Shown piece by piece: positions 1-12,119 of a stretch of DNA of 64,000 nucleotides. The stretch is taken from assembly GCA_026120185.1 (NCBI GenBank), contig JANUWF010001938.1, forward strand, positions 558,001-622,000, written 5' to 3'. Both the position numbers and the translations under genes were made by a program. The DNA comes from Voacanga thouarsii (Eukaryota > Streptophyta > Magnoliopsida > Gentianales > Apocynaceae). The stretch's first letter is position 1; each line of letters opens with the position of its first letter. The notes under the pieces are model-generated. The model ran no database searches, was not told where the DNA came from, and saw only the letters and a list, made by a program, of their open reading frames with translations.

Positions 1-454
1 TACTATTTTTTGGATTGGATCAAATTGTGAACCAATCTCCAAACTAATTCGCTCATTTACTTTAAATTGTTATTCTTTAAAACTATTCTATTTTATTCAA
101 ACTATTTGGAACCGGCTGGTCTAACCAACCAAATTGAGTCGTTCTCTCTCCCTTTTTTATGTTAGATAAGATAATATATTCATAAAAAAGAAATAAGTTA
201 CACAAAGGAATTAAACAGTTTATAGTAATAGAGAAAGTACCATAATTTTCTTCCAATTTCGTTGTTTATATTTTTGAAAATTTGAATTATATTATATTAT
301 TGATTAATTTTATTTTTAATTTTTAAATATAATATTATCGATTTAATTATAATTCAATTGTAATTCAATTATAATTGGACTGTTAAATTGTGAATCGATA
401 AATTTTTCGATTCGATCTCCGATTCAATTCTGAAAATATTACTTTTATGGTATT
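1..454. other. AT-rich intergenic sequence, no gene seen
   Basis: No convincing coding or RNA gene is visible. The stretch is AT-rich, with runs of near-repetitive AATTATAATT-type sequence around 280-400 and degenerate AATCG/CGATT words around 390-430 that look like an old decayed repeat. Homology to duplication copy B starts near 455-490. Confidence 0.5.
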
Positions 455-639
455 ATACAAACGCCATTTATAGTAAAACCCATGAAATTAATACTTACTT
501 GGCAGTAGGTAGGCAATTGCAGTGCCTCTTACGCAATTGCCTCTTTCGTTACAATCAAATAGAGGCTAGTGGGTCCTTTACATTGGCTTTGGGATTGATT
601 GAGGAACATGCAATGCAAGTCCCTCCTATTTTTTTTCTT

Positions 640-1451
640 TCTATTTTTTGGGGTTTGGATGTCATGATGAAAATTATTTTTTTATAAATTATATCGTATA
701 AAAGCGTTAAATATTTTTCTTCTCTAAGTAGACAGTTTTTTCTAAATATCTTAAAGAAAAATATTATTCATGAATATAATACAGACCTTAGTACAAATTT
801 CTAGTTTTTGACTATTTGGTTTGATATGTAAGGTACTAACAATATATTTGGTTAAAATGAAAATAATAAGACATCTAAATATGAACGTAAATGAGTAATT
901 TATATGATTTAATTATAAAAAAAATTGACTTGAAACATAAATTAAAATAATACTTATTAGTTTTTTCACTATAATCAAATAAAATGAAAATAAATTACAT
1001 TTACTCCATTTAATAGAAGAAGTAAAAGTTTCTTACTCTTCCTCCTCTATAAATCAAGCATAGGGTAAAACAAGATATTGATATAATAGAAATAAATAAA
1101 TCACCATTAAAAAAAAGGGCAAAAGGAGGATGTTTCATTAAATTTGGCAATTTAAAGATATCTCTAACAACCTCAACCCCATTTAGCCCTTTTGTGACAA
1201 TATTTTCTTGGTGTTACATGAAATAAAACCACATTAATTAAACATACATAGAAATAATGTCGTGTGTGATTTTATATCACATATTCTCATACATAGCCAT
1301 ATACCTGTTTGGGTTGCAATGGAATTAATGCTATGAATACTAATTGTTCTTTGCATGTTAAATGTTATTGTCCCATTGGCTTTATTTTATTTAGGCTTCA
1401 TTAAATGTACCTCTGAATTGAACTTCAAATTTAGTGATTTAGTTGATTGAT
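640..1451. other. Upstream region of RMC1, no gene seen
   Basis: AT-rich sequence with no supported gene. The part from about 1120 to 1451 is well conserved in copy B (45400-45750). That reflects shared descent of the duplicated promoter-distal region and is not evidence of coding. Confidence 0.5.
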
Positions 1452-1803
1452 TATTATGAATTATTGGAATATTTATTAATTAGTGGAGGCTCCACTAATT
1501 ATAAATTTATGTGAATTATTAGAAGATTTTTATGGATGTCCACCATTTAGTGGAGACACCACTAATTAAGATTAGTGGAAGATGATGTATGCCATGATGT
1601 AATCCACTAATTAGAGCTCTATAAATAGAGCTATTCTCTAAGATTGTAATACACCATTATTTTGTGAAAGAAAGATTAGTGAAAGAAAGATTAGAGAAAA
1701 TTGTGAGAGAAAAGAAAGAGAGAAATTCTTGTGCAAAATAGTTAGAGTTTTATTAGTGCGTAGTGTGAAGATTTTATTTTAACACTACCCTAATTTTATA
1801 ACA
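1452..1803 (+). mobile_element. Solo LTR of the window's Ty1/copia family
   Basis: The sequence matches the LTRs at 10586-10953 and 15822-16189 from the first bases to the terminal ATAACA. It includes the inverted TTAGTGGA motifs, the TATA box inside AGCTCTATAAATAGAGCT and the purine-rich GAAAGAAAGATTAG repeats. No internal retroelement sequence follows. The first dinucleotide has decayed (TA instead of TG). The 5-bp flanks differ (TTGAT on the left, ATATA on the right), so no target duplication remains. Copy B reads through the left junction without an LTR near 45747, so this LTR arrived after the duplication or was lost from B. Confidence 0.88.
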
Positions 1804-1959
1804 ATATATATATTCTTTTTTTTGGTAGAGTGAATATAATTAAATAAATATGTTTTAAAAATATTTTTTACTCATAATAACTCGATTAAAGACTACTTTA
1901 TCAATAATATAATTGAATTGGATTTTTTTCTCCCCTCCCTCTATGTATTAAAAAAAAGG

Positions 1960-2140
1960 AATAAGGTAAACAATGGATTATTTTCTTATAAAGGTCACGA
2001 GTTTAATATTTTATTGAGACTTACCTATTGACTTTATCGATTATGCCAATCAATTAAAATTTATCTGAATTAATTTACATTCTCGTAATTCTTTATCAAT
2101 TAAAAACACAAGGTGAAATTCACTTAATGCCCCGTCTAAT
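1960..2140 (+). repeat. SINE-like remnant, tRNA-derived (diverged)
   Basis: AGGTCACGAGTTTAAT near 1996 resembles a degenerate pol III B box (GGTTCGAATCC type). The following stretch (GAGACTTACCTATTGACTTT, then a CTGAATTAATT region and GTGAAATTCACTTAATGCCC) aligns with the reverse complement of the SINE-like block at 45100-45285. It ends in an A-rich tract. The A box is not convincing and no target duplication was identified. Confidence 0.4.
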
Positions 2141-2209
2141 AAAGTCGTGATTTTATAAGAAAAATAATAATGTACTGATATATAAATTTTAGGTTTAATT
2201 TGTGAAGAA

Positions 2210-2549
2210 GAAGTGGAAGCCCAATTGGATACCCATATGGATTTGAGGACAAGCCCAGGAGAATTTCATCCGGGATGGACCTATTTCCTTCTATTACGTA
2301 CGAGACTAACTTTTGCGGCCCAAGAGCTTCTGTTTCAAATTGGAGCAAAATTTTGCCAACGCGGCCCATTTCACTTTTTGTTTTCGTTTTCAAAAAACTT
2401 CCGATATCAATGAAAGACTGTTAGGTGAAATTATTGGAAAACATCAACCGCAAAGTCCCAACTCAAAGCTCAGTACTGTTTCATTGTTATTGTTAAATCG
2501 AAGAAAATCAAACCGAAGGGAAAGCGCAAGGCTATGGACAAATCCTGAG
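2210..2549 (+). promoter_or_regulatory. RMC1 promoter and probable 5' leader exon
   Basis: This block is the best conserved noncoding part of the duplicated locus (it matches 45785-46125). It ends at a good donor site, CCTGAG/GTAC, with GT at 2550. No in-frame start codon leads to a recognisable protein, so it is read as core promoter plus an untranslated first exon spliced toward the coding exon at 3730. The transcription start and the downstream leader acceptor cannot be fixed from sequence alone. Confidence 0.45.
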
Positions 2550-3729
2550 GTACTTTTTTGATTTATTAAACGCCTTAATTAACCATGATTGGTTTATGCG
2601 CCTCTTATTGATAAAGGTTTACTTGCTTTATTTGTTGTTTTGATGTTTAGGGTATGGGATTTTGGTTTGAATGTTAGGTGTGTGAGTAATGATAATGAAA
2701 GAGAAGAGTAATACAAGTGTTGCGAGTACGACTTCGATACTAAGGCGAATCTTGGTCAATTGTGGAGCTCAGGTGAATTTAATTTTGTACGTTTTCGTAA
2801 TAAATCATCAGCTGCAGAGCTTAGTTCTTCGTTATTGGAGTTTGATTGATTTTGTGTTTCAATATGCAAATTAGTTTCCTTTTCTTTTCTCTTCTAGGAT
2901 CAATGGGCGATTTTTTTCCTCGCAGAGAATTTAGGGACATTAAAAGTTTTTTCTTTTTTGAAAATTTTGAAAATTTCAATGGTGTACCGCGAAATGTAAG
3001 TAATTGACAATTCTATCAGTCCTTTTACCAGCGTTTTTTAAGTTCTTACGAAGAGCATTATGATGCAATTGAAGTTCCTCTAATAAGATTTGTCAGAAAT
3101 TCAAAGTTTTGTTATTTAGAGCCGCTTGTACACCAATTGACTCTGTTATGTGCAAAAGAAGTTTCTCTAATATGACCATGCAATGCCTCGTGCTGATATT
3201 TGTAATGTGCTTTGGCAGGCCAAAGACTATGGTAATTGTGTTGCAGCAAAGGTTCCTGCAGTTGAACATGACATGTGTTTAAAAGAATTTCTTCTATTAA
3301 GAAATTGCATGCAGAGTGTGGTATGATAAGATATTAACCTGATGCAAGATGCGTCTATAATATATTATGTTAATTTTCACGAAATCTTGCCAGTTCTAGA
3401 ACTTTGTTACATTTACCCTTTTTCTCTCTGTACAGCTCAGAGGGAAGGTTTAACTGAAAGCAGATGTTTCAGTATCTTGTTTTAGGCTCGGGGTCTTTTC
3501 ATTGAACTTGGACTGCATTCAAAAGGCTCATAGATTCAAAGGTATTATCGAAATTCATGTATGTTGCGCTTCATTTTCTTTTCCTTGATTCTTTAAGCTC
3601 TGCTGATTCTTGCTTTCTTTTCTTTTCTTTTGGGTTGAAGCTTACTAAAAACTGTTATATTTTTATTTGATTGGTCTTTGTATATTACCAACCTGTATTA
3701 CAAGGTCACAAGAAAGAGTAATCAGAAGC

Positions 3730-6700
3730 ATGTATGGGAAAGGATCTAGCTCTCAGCCTTCTGTCTTTAGTGGATCTGGTGCTTTATCCCATGTTTATAT
3801 TCAGTATCCCCCCTTGACATGCAAAATTCGTGGAGCAAGAGGTTTATTTTATGATGATGGGTGTAAAATGCTAGTTGCACCCACATCTGATCAGGTAATG
3901 TGATAGGATAAAAGCCCCTAATTTCAGTTATCTAGAATCTATGGCATGTCTAAGTGCAAGAATACATACATAAATATTTAAGCACACATCTTTCTTTCTT
4001 ACGCTTGGATAAATTGCTTCTGTTCTCAATAACTTTTAGGTTTTCTCGTGGAAAACTGCTCCTTTTGATCCTCATGTTGCTCCATCATCCGATTCAATAA
4101 GTGAAGGTCCTGTGGTGTCAATTCGGTATTCTTTAGATTACAAGCTTTTGGCAGTCCAACGATCTGACCATGAACTTCAGATATGGAATAGAGAGGGGGC
4201 AGAAATGGTTTGCTATAAGTGCAGGACTGAGTCAGAACACATTCTGGGATTTTTTTGGACTGATTGTCCCACCTGTGATATCATTGTTGTGAAGACCAGG
4301 TACCAGCTTTGGAACTCCTGTTTGTTTGGATTCTAACAAGAGAACTGCAGGTGAAGGGTTTGATTCCAATGATGAAATTCTAAAATTTAAAGCTGCATGA
4401 AATTGGTGCCCCCACCACCCCCAAGAGGCAAAAAAGAAATGTGAGACTTAATGTAGGATATAACCAACTTATACAATTGCTCCATGGTTCTTCTGTCTTA
4501 TATTTCTCCTAATCTATTGCCTTTTTTGGTCTTTATTCGCCTCCCCAGGGACTTTTAAACTTTGCTGTTTTATTATTTTTGTGCTATGTGCTTGGATAGT
4601 GGGTGCTTGTTTGGATGGCATGGGATAATCTTCCCTCTTTACGCGCATACATTTTATTTGTTCTCAGATACTTATAGTGTTAGTTATTTATGGGTTGAAC
4701 TTGCTTACAGTGGGCTGGAGTTGCTGTCTTATAATTCAGAGTCAAAATCACTTACTTCAGTTGAGTCCAAGAAAACAACTGTCACCTGGTATATCTACAC
4801 ACATGAAAGCAGGTTGGTGCTACTTGCCTCCGGCATGCAGTGCAAGAGTTTAATTGGGTTTCAGGTATAGCTGCATAGATTTTTCCTCTTTTTTTCTCCA
4901 TCTTCTACCTTTCTTTTTTGCTTTATTATTGTTCATCATCTTTGTTACCCTGCCAAACTCTCCACTGAATGTATATTAAAGCTAATATGATGTCATTTGC
5001 TGTTTGAGTTTTGATATCTTTCCACTTTAGCCTTAAGTTATTTTCGTGGACAAAAGTAAATTTGAGGAAATTTTGGATCAATATTTATACATCTAGGTGG
5101 TGATCTTCTGTCTATGACCAAAAGGCTTTTTTTTTTTTTTTTCCTTATTCGAAGCATATCCCATATAATAGGCAAATGGAGTATTAAATGTTACCGATCA
5201 ACCAAAAGTACAAGAACACTTACCAGGGTAGGACTGGATAAGGAAACAGTGAGATGTCTAATAGAGTTGGAAAATCATTTTAATGTTTATCCAAGGTGGA
5301 AAATCAATGGGTTCATCTGTTTAGGGTAGGGAATCATTCTGGGGTTCGTGGCATAAAGTGAAATTTCTCATCTTTTCTCTCTAGACTACCCTGTTTATGG
5401 TGCCCCCCACCCTTTTAGCTTTTCCACTTGCCCCCTAATGGTTTGGCTTGCAAGAATTTGGAATATATGATGTGACATACAAATGAAGAAATAAACAGTC
5501 TCAAGGTTTCCTTTTTTTCTCCTTATGCACACTGTTTGATGGTTTGATGAAGTGTCTACTTCCTTTGCCTAGATTTGTACTGCTGGCATCATCCGCTTGC
5601 CAAGGTTTGAAATGGCTATGGCAAGATCTGAGGCGAACAGTAAGCCTGTCCTTTCTGCTGAAGATGTTCACATTGTAACTGTGTAAGACACCAGTTGCAA
5701 TTTATTTGGTATACTTTTAAGTTTTTACCGATATTCAGCTACCAATTTTTTTTGTTGTTCCGCAGTTACGGTAGGATTTACTGCTTGCAATTTGATAGAG
5801 TTGCAATGCTACTTCACTCATACAGGTTTTACCGCGATGCTGTTATACAACAGGTAAATTCTTGCTGAAAGCCCTACCACTCTTTGGCCAAAGTTTGTGT
5901 TAATCAATTTTAAACTTGCTGCAGTAACTATATGGTGCATAAAAATACAGATAATATGGCTGCTGTTTGATGGAAGTGCTTCTATGGTCAATCCTTTTCC
6001 ATAGCTGTAAAAAAATGACTCTTGTTTGAATGAATTAACAAATTCATCATTCAAAGGGAATTCTAAGATGAAATTACAAGTGAAGAAATCTAGAAATTCA
6101 TAGATTAATTTGGATGCTAACAGATAAGGATCACACCTCAGTTTGATTACATTGAATGAGGTGCGGGGAGGAGTAGGCTAGATGAACGTTTATATGTTTG
6201 CACAATGGTGGTTTTTCAGATATGCAAACCTATATTTAAGGCTATCAATCCAAGCATCCAACTACAATAGGCCAGAGCCCGTTTTTGTGCTACAAATCTC
6301 TAGGGGAGGAATCTTCAAATCCATGGCTTTGTGCAGCTAACGTTGGCTCCTAGAAGCTATTAGGATGGCATTGCCCATGCTCACAAATTCCATGTTTCTC
6401 TTTATGAATTCTGCCTTTGTGTTCTTTTATGATTCATACCCACAGTTTTCCCTGATAATAGTGCTTAAAACTGTTGCTGTGTCTATCTTTGTCAGTTTCA
6501 TTTTCCATAAAAATCAGTGTTATTCAACACTGATCTACCTCTGAATGAGTTCTTCATCTATTTTTGCATTCTGAATTGGAACACTCAGTACGGTTAAACT
6601 TTTCTTCAGAACATTGTGTTTCCTTCTCTGCATGGTCGGATATGTAACCCTTTTCCAATGATTGGCATTTGAATTTTCAGGGCTCTTTGCCAATTTATTC

Positions 6701-9700
6701 TGAGAGGATTGCTGTTAGTGTTGTTGATAGTGTCTTGCTTGTTCATCAAGTGGATGCAAAGGTGGTTATTATATACGATATATTTGCAGACTCTCGTGCA
6801 CCTATATCTGCTCCACTTCCCTTGTTGTTGAGAGGTTCACCTAGAGCCACTTCCTTGTCATCCCAATCAACTCAATCAACTGGAAAAAATGGTGAATCTG
6901 TAGAGACAAGAGTTTTAAGTGAAACTGAAGCAATCATTTATGGGGATGGCTGGATGTTTCTTGTTCCTGATCTCATATGTGATGTCACTAATGGGCTTTT
7001 GTGGAAGATCCATTTGGATCTAGAGGCAAGTTTATGCTGCTGATTCCATTGCATAAGATATCATATATGGTATCTAACTTTATTTGTGACTGCTTATTTA
7101 TATATTTTCAGGCCATTTCTGCAAGTAGTTCAGAAGTACCATATGTCCTTGAATTCTTACAGAGGAGGAAATTAGAAGCAAATAAGGTAGCATGATCATC
7201 CAAATTCTTATGTGTCTGCGAGTATATCTCACCTAGTCGTTATAATAAACTCACTATGTCCATTGTTGAATTTAACAGTAAATCTGGTCAACAGATGGTC
7301 TGAAAAACTCTATTTTATAACTGTTCGTTCTACCAGATTAATTGCTACTGGATATTTCTTTTGATTCAGGCAAAACAATTATGCTTGACAATAGTTCGCA
7401 CTTCTATTCTTGAACGAAGACCAGTACCTGTTGTTGCAAGGGCAATAGATGTTCTAGTCTCCTCTTACTCACAAGCAATCAGGACAGGCAGCTATTACAA
7501 GAGAACAAAAGTAGAGAATACTGGTGTTTCTAATATAAATAACTCCAATACCATTGCTGAGGATGCAATCAATCGAGCTGATGCAGTTGGAAAATCTTTA
7601 AAGCATGAAACCACGAGCAGTTTGGAGAATGAGTCTTCTAATAGAACTCGCTTTTTTAGTTCAGACTCTGAGGACAATCTTATTGTTGAAACACAAAAAG
7701 TCGATGCTCTTAAACTTGATTCTACAAGTGGTAAAACAAATGGAGCAAGCTTGATTAGGGCTGAAGCATCCGGTGCTGAAGCTCATCCATCATCTGCACA
7801 GTCACAGATTGTTGGACGAGATGACATGCCATTGAACACTAATACTTCCGGAAGTCAGGAATCTCAATTGTCGTCCGCAGCTATTGCACCAGAAGATTTA
7901 TACAGTTCTGTCTTTTCCCTTGTGGAAGAAGAGATGGCAGGGGATGCTTCCTACTTGATTGCTATCATTGTTGAGTTTCTTCGCAGGTTTGTATAGAAGC
8001 TCTCCTATCGATAGATGGTTTGCAATATTATTCACTTAAATTTATTCCACAAGACCTTCCTTTTGATTTACATGATTACTTTTAAACGCATGTCCTTGAT
8101 AGTTTTTGTAAACATTCATATTTTCTCCTAGACTTTCTCAGCTTACCAATCTTCCCAGCAACATAAACAGAGCCTATGAACCCAATTATTTGTTAAATGG
8201 CATGAGCTTTAATTGTTTGAATAGTTAACTAATTTCAGCCTTCTAATATAAGCTGCTTTGGGTGGACTGTAAATGGAAAGATTACCTCCTTAAAGCCTTC
8301 TGTATTTTTAATCATTCAGTAACCCAATTTAAAAGCAGTGACCAGCAGTAAACCTGTCCTTTCCAATGTCGGAGTAGAAAAATATATTGAATTATTTATT
8401 GCACTACTAGCTGACAGGTTAACGAGGAAATATGTTAATCCTTCCCTTCACGTATTTTATTCTTCCTTTATCTATTGATTGATATGTTTGCATGATACAA
8501 ATTCAGAATAATTCTAGAACTTGGACTTTTCCTTTTGGTCTTTCTCTTTCCCATTTTCCATCTAAAATTGGCAGATTTTCTTATTCTTTCTTTGTAATCT
8601 CTTCCAAATTTACAGGGCTAACCTGGAGAAATTGAAAGTACCTCCAAATATCTATGTTTTGATGGTGCAGCTGCTGGCAAGATATGAGCGTCATGATGAA
8701 CTCGGATTGTTCGTCATAAAAAAGGTTTCTGTATTAGTATCTTTTCACGGGCATATCACAATCTGCTGCTTCTTTAGTTTTATCCATTACCGAATTGTAA
8801 TCATATACACATCTTTTTACAGATCCTTGAGCCCTCAAAAGAAGTTGCTTTGCAGCTACTAGAGTCAGGTCGTCAGAATTTCCAGACAAGGAAGTTGGGC
8901 CTTGATATGCTTAGACAATTGTCTCTGCATCATGACTATGTGTTGCTACTTGTGCAAGATGGATACTGTCTTGAAGCTTTACGCTATGCTCGGAAAAACA
9001 AGGTAATATTTTACTTTGCCTTGGCTAGTGTGGTAAGAATAGCACCGTATTGTTTCACAGACTTCAGGTTTTCCAGTCCTCGCTGTTTTTGTCTTCATTC
9101 CAAATATTAATTTACCACTATTAGAAAACTACAGTAATTTATGATGATGTTCTGAGTAATTTTTGGTAGAGAGGACTTGGAAATGCCAGGAAGTGCTGTA
9201 TCATGGAATTACAACATTGATTGGTTGGGAAGCTTGCCAAGCAGAGTTTTGCACCCATTTTAGTGTTTCATCAGTATAATTACTATTTAATATATAACAA
9301 TGAAGAAGAAAGCACGTATTCTATTCTACCAGTCATAATCATCCTTATCAAATATATATATACTTTCTTTTCTCCAATATTCAAGGCAATTCTTTACTCA
9401 CTTTCTGTCAGTATTCACTATGTTACCATGACTCTCAGGTCCCATACTGTGATTTTTCATATTCCCATTTATGCATATAGTGAAGTTAAAATGACATCTT
9501 AAAGATCTTATCCTGGGTCACGCTTAACATAAAATTTGGGCTTTTGTTCAGGTCACCAGCGTCCGACCGTCATTGTTTCTTGAAGCAGCTTATGCTTCTA
9601 ATGACTCACAACTTGTAGCCGCAGTTCTCAGATTCTTTTCTGATTTCATTCCTGGCTTTAAGAGTACTTCAGATTACGATACATATATTCGCGTTCTTGG

Positions 9701-9728
9701 GGAGATGCGGTCATCCATAGTTGCTTGA
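3730..9728 (+). CDS. RMC1: RMC1 homologue (Mic1/C18orf8 family), regulator of the MON1-CCZ1 complex
   Basis: Eleven coding exons: 3730-3894, 4040-4299, 4711-4864, 5573-5682, 5766-5853, 6681-7025, 7112-7186, 7370-7986, 8616-8724, 8823-9002, 9552-9728. They sum to 2280 nt, an uninterrupted 759-residue frame, which supports the model. All introns are GT-AG except intron 6 (GC-AG). The N-terminal half aligns with animal RMC1 at the equivalents of KLLAVQR, ILGFFWT and TWYIYTHESRLVLLAS and should form the beta-propeller-like part. Residues from about 585 to the end correspond to the helical Mic1 domain. Between them, exon 8 encodes a polar, low-complexity stretch that looks plant-specific. In animals this protein supports MON1-CCZ1, the exchange factor for Rab7, in late endosome and vacuole traffic; the plant role is inferred. 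A decayed copy lies at 45.8-47.9 kb. Confidence 0.93.
7026..7111 (+). other. RMC1: GC-AG intron 6 of RMC1
   Basis: The donor is GAG/GCAAGT, the usual consensus for the rare GC-AG class, and the acceptor is TATTTTCAG/GCC. The joined frame reads LDLE followed by AISASSSEVPYV. The nearest GT alternative, four bases downstream, puts a stop within a few codons, so GC is the working donor. Confidence 0.85.
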
Positions 9729-10580
9729 GGTGCCCATACACAGGAAACTCTATGCACAAAAACCCAATGAGCTTTAATAATGTTGTTAGAGAGCTTTTCT
9801 TGTATCAAGGTTGTACCAGATACCATGCAATGTGAATTTTTAGTTAAAACTTTAGAGGATTTAGAGATGCACAAGCAAAGGCAAGTTATAATTTTCCTAT
9901 CATCATATTATAGAGTTCTTCTACCTGGGATTCTTGTGTCTTCATCTTCTCCTTTTGTAATAACTTTGGCCACTGTTTTATGCACCAGTATTTCATCTTG
10001 TACATTTGTTATTACAGAGACATAAAAAAAATTTATGATTTCTTTTTGTGTTTAGTTATGAGAAAATAAGAATTATGGTACTTGAACTTTAATTTCTTTT
10101 TATTATTTACATGTCTGACTTCAAAGATAATAGAAAATATTAGAAATTGGGATGCAATGGACTGGTGGATAAATGATGTATGATTAGAATAGAAAACCCT
10201 TAGATCAAGTAAATTTAAATTGAAGATTGGTGGATCCTTGAGTTGATTGAGATAACTAGTGTTATGATTTTTACACGGATATTTTAGGTGTACATTTGAA
10301 TAGTTATTGTAAGTTTTTTTATTAATTAAAAAAAAAACTGAAGGGTTGTGATTTTATTATAATTAAGTCTATTTGTGCTTTTGTTGTTTAGTTCCAAATG
10401 TCTTGTCTTAATGTAATAACAATTAATCACCACCTAAATTTGTGGCCTTTCATTGGCTAATTATAAAATTGGCTTAGACTTCCATTTTGTGAAGACAAAA
10501 ACTTAAATAAATCAGAACAAACCAAGCTAAATTTTCTAAATATATTAAAAAGTAAAAATTCTAGAAAATTAAAATTCGGG
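9729..10580 (+). other. RMC1 3' UTR and downstream flank
   Basis: The sequence after the TGA is T-rich and AT-rich with no open frame of note. Homology with copy B continues to about 10240 (48240 in B), so the 3' UTR and some downstream sequence were part of the duplication. The exact polyadenylation site is not obvious. Beyond 10240 it is plain AT-rich DNA up to the copia target site. Confidence 0.5.
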
Positions 10581-10585
10581 GATTA

Positions 10586-10953
10586 TGTTATGAATTATTG
10601 GAATCTCCATTAATTAGTGGATGCTCCACTAATTATGGATTTATGTGAATTATTAGAAGATTTTTATGGATGTCCACCATTTAGTGGAGACACTATTAAT
10701 TGAGTTTAGTTGAAGATGATGTATGCCATGATGTATTTCCACTAATTAGAGCTCTATAAATAGAGCTATTCTCTAAACTTGTAATACACCATCATTTTGT
10801 GAAAGAAAGATTAGTGAAAGAAAGATTAGAGAAAGAATTGTGAGAGAAAGAAAGAGAGAAGTTTGAAGAGAAGTTCTTGTGCAAAGAATAATTAGAATTT
10901 TCTTAGTGTGTAGTGTGTAGATTTTATTCTAACACTACCCTAATTTTATAGCA
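10586..10953 (+). repeat. 5' LTR of copia element 1
   Basis: It begins TGTTATGAA and ends TATAGCA, where the 3' LTR has TATAACA. It is directly followed by CGTTATCAGCACGAG, the position of a primer-binding site. That site shares only the TATCAG core with the usual initiator-Met type. Next come two imperfect copies of a roughly 36-bp unit (10961-11032). Confidence 0.95.
10612..10767 (+). promoter_or_regulatory. LTR promoter: inverted TTAGTGGA motifs and palindromic TATA box
   Basis: Four copies of the core TTAGTGGA/TCCACTAA occur in alternating orientation (10613-10621, 10625-10633, 10681-10688, 10738-10745). The first pair forms a hairpin with 10-bp arms and a 3-bp loop. The TATA box TATAAATAG (10755-10763) sits inside AGCTCTAT-AA-ATAGAGCT. 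The same arrangement recurs in all five LTRs of the window, with small changes. The promoter role is inferred from position. Confidence 0.6.
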
Positions 10954-11052
10954 CGTTATCAGCACGAGTCTCTGCCGTTATTAAAGCCATAATACAGCAC
11001 GAGTCTCTGGCATTATTAAAGTCAGAAGACAGGTACACATTTATTGATCTCT

Positions 11053-12119
11053 ATGGCTAATCTCGCTAACTCGAATTTGTAACTCTTGATATTTCTGGAA
11101 AAAATTATATGTCATGGGTTCTCGATGCAGAAATGCATCTAAATGCTGAAGGCCTTAGTGAAACTATTCAAGCAAATAATAGTGCATCTGCACAACACAA
11201 GGCTAAAGTTTTTATTTTTATTCGTCGTCATCTCGATGAAAATTTGAAAATGGAATATCTTACCGAAAAAGATCCATATGACCTGTGGGTAAATTTAAAA
11301 GAAATATTTGACCACCTGAAGATGGTCGTACTACCTACTGCACAGTATGAATGGTTACACATGAGGTTGCAAGATTTTAAAACCGTGAATGAATATAGCT
11401 CCGCAATGTATAAAATTACATCTCAATTAAAATTATGCGGAGAAAAAGTGACTGATGAAAATATGTTGGAGAAGACATTCTCCACCTTTCATGCCTCGAA
11501 TATTGTCCTGCAGCAACAATATCGAGAAAAGGGGTATACAAAATTTACAGATTTAATTACTGCCCTCCTCATTGCAGAGAAAAATAATGAGTTATTATTG
11601 AGAAATCATGAAACCAGACCAACTGACTCAACAGCACTCCCAGAAGTGAATGCTGTTGGCTGCAGCAGAAGCCATCGTTATAGTCGTGGTCGTGGCCATG
11701 GCCGTGGCCGTGGTCGTGGTTATGGTCATAGACACGCTCGATATTTCCCTTATCACAATCATAATCAAACTGTGAGAAATACTGGCCACCTGAAGTGGAA
11801 CAGAAAAGATCATAAGAGAAAAGAAAAAGAAATTGAAGAAAAGCATGAGGATATATGTTATAGATGTGGCATGAAAGGTCATTGGTCACGAAACTGTCGT
11901 ACGGCTAAACATTTAGTTGAATTATATCAAGCTTCATTGAAAAATAAAAATGTGGAAGCAAATTTTTCTCAACATCCAATAAATAATACTGAGGATGATG
12001 ATATTGATCTTGAAGATCTTAATATCAATATTACCCATATGGATGTATCGGATTTTTTTGAACACCCAAACGGTAGGATAGACCATTTAATTGGTGATGG
12101 CAGTGTCCACAAGAACTAA
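11053..12119 (+). pseudogene. gag: Copia element 1 gag (nucleocapsid polyprotein), frameshifted start
   Basis: The gag frame carries the UBN2-type copia gag domain (FSTFHASN, LKLCGEKVT), an RGRGHGRGRGRG basic stretch, and a CCHC zinc knuckle (CYRCGMKGHWSRNC) near its end. From the ATG at 11053 the frame stops after nine codons because one A is missing relative to element 2. The rest, from 11109, is open to the TAA at 12117. Gag packages element RNA into virus-like particles in the cytoplasm. Confidence 0.85.

Larger units (their letters stand above)
455..10240 (+). repeat. Segmental duplication, copy A (intact RMC1 locus)
   Basis: This block matches the region ending near 48240 in the same orientation. 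Matching pieces seen by eye are 487-640 with 43987-44130, 1120-1450 with 45400-45750, 2210-2720 with 45785-46212 plus 46700-46720, 8262-8690 with 46730-47298, and 9620-10240 with 47304-48240. Identity looks like roughly 75-85%. Copy A keeps the complete RMC1 gene. Sequence between 2725 and about 8260 (exons 1-8) and exon 10 have no counterpart in copy B. The boundaries are approximate because they were set by eye. Confidence 0.85.

Noticed and set aside
3667..3729. Upstream in-frame extension of RMC1 exon 1 to 3667
   Set aside because: The residues before MYGKGSSSQ have no family support, and the segment is probably leader or intron; ATG 3730 fits a typical plant N terminus.
11569..11889. Minus-strand open frames opposite copia gag (His/Asp- and Thr-rich)
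   Set aside because: They are the antisense of the RGRGHGRG basic repeat of gag; composition alone explains them.
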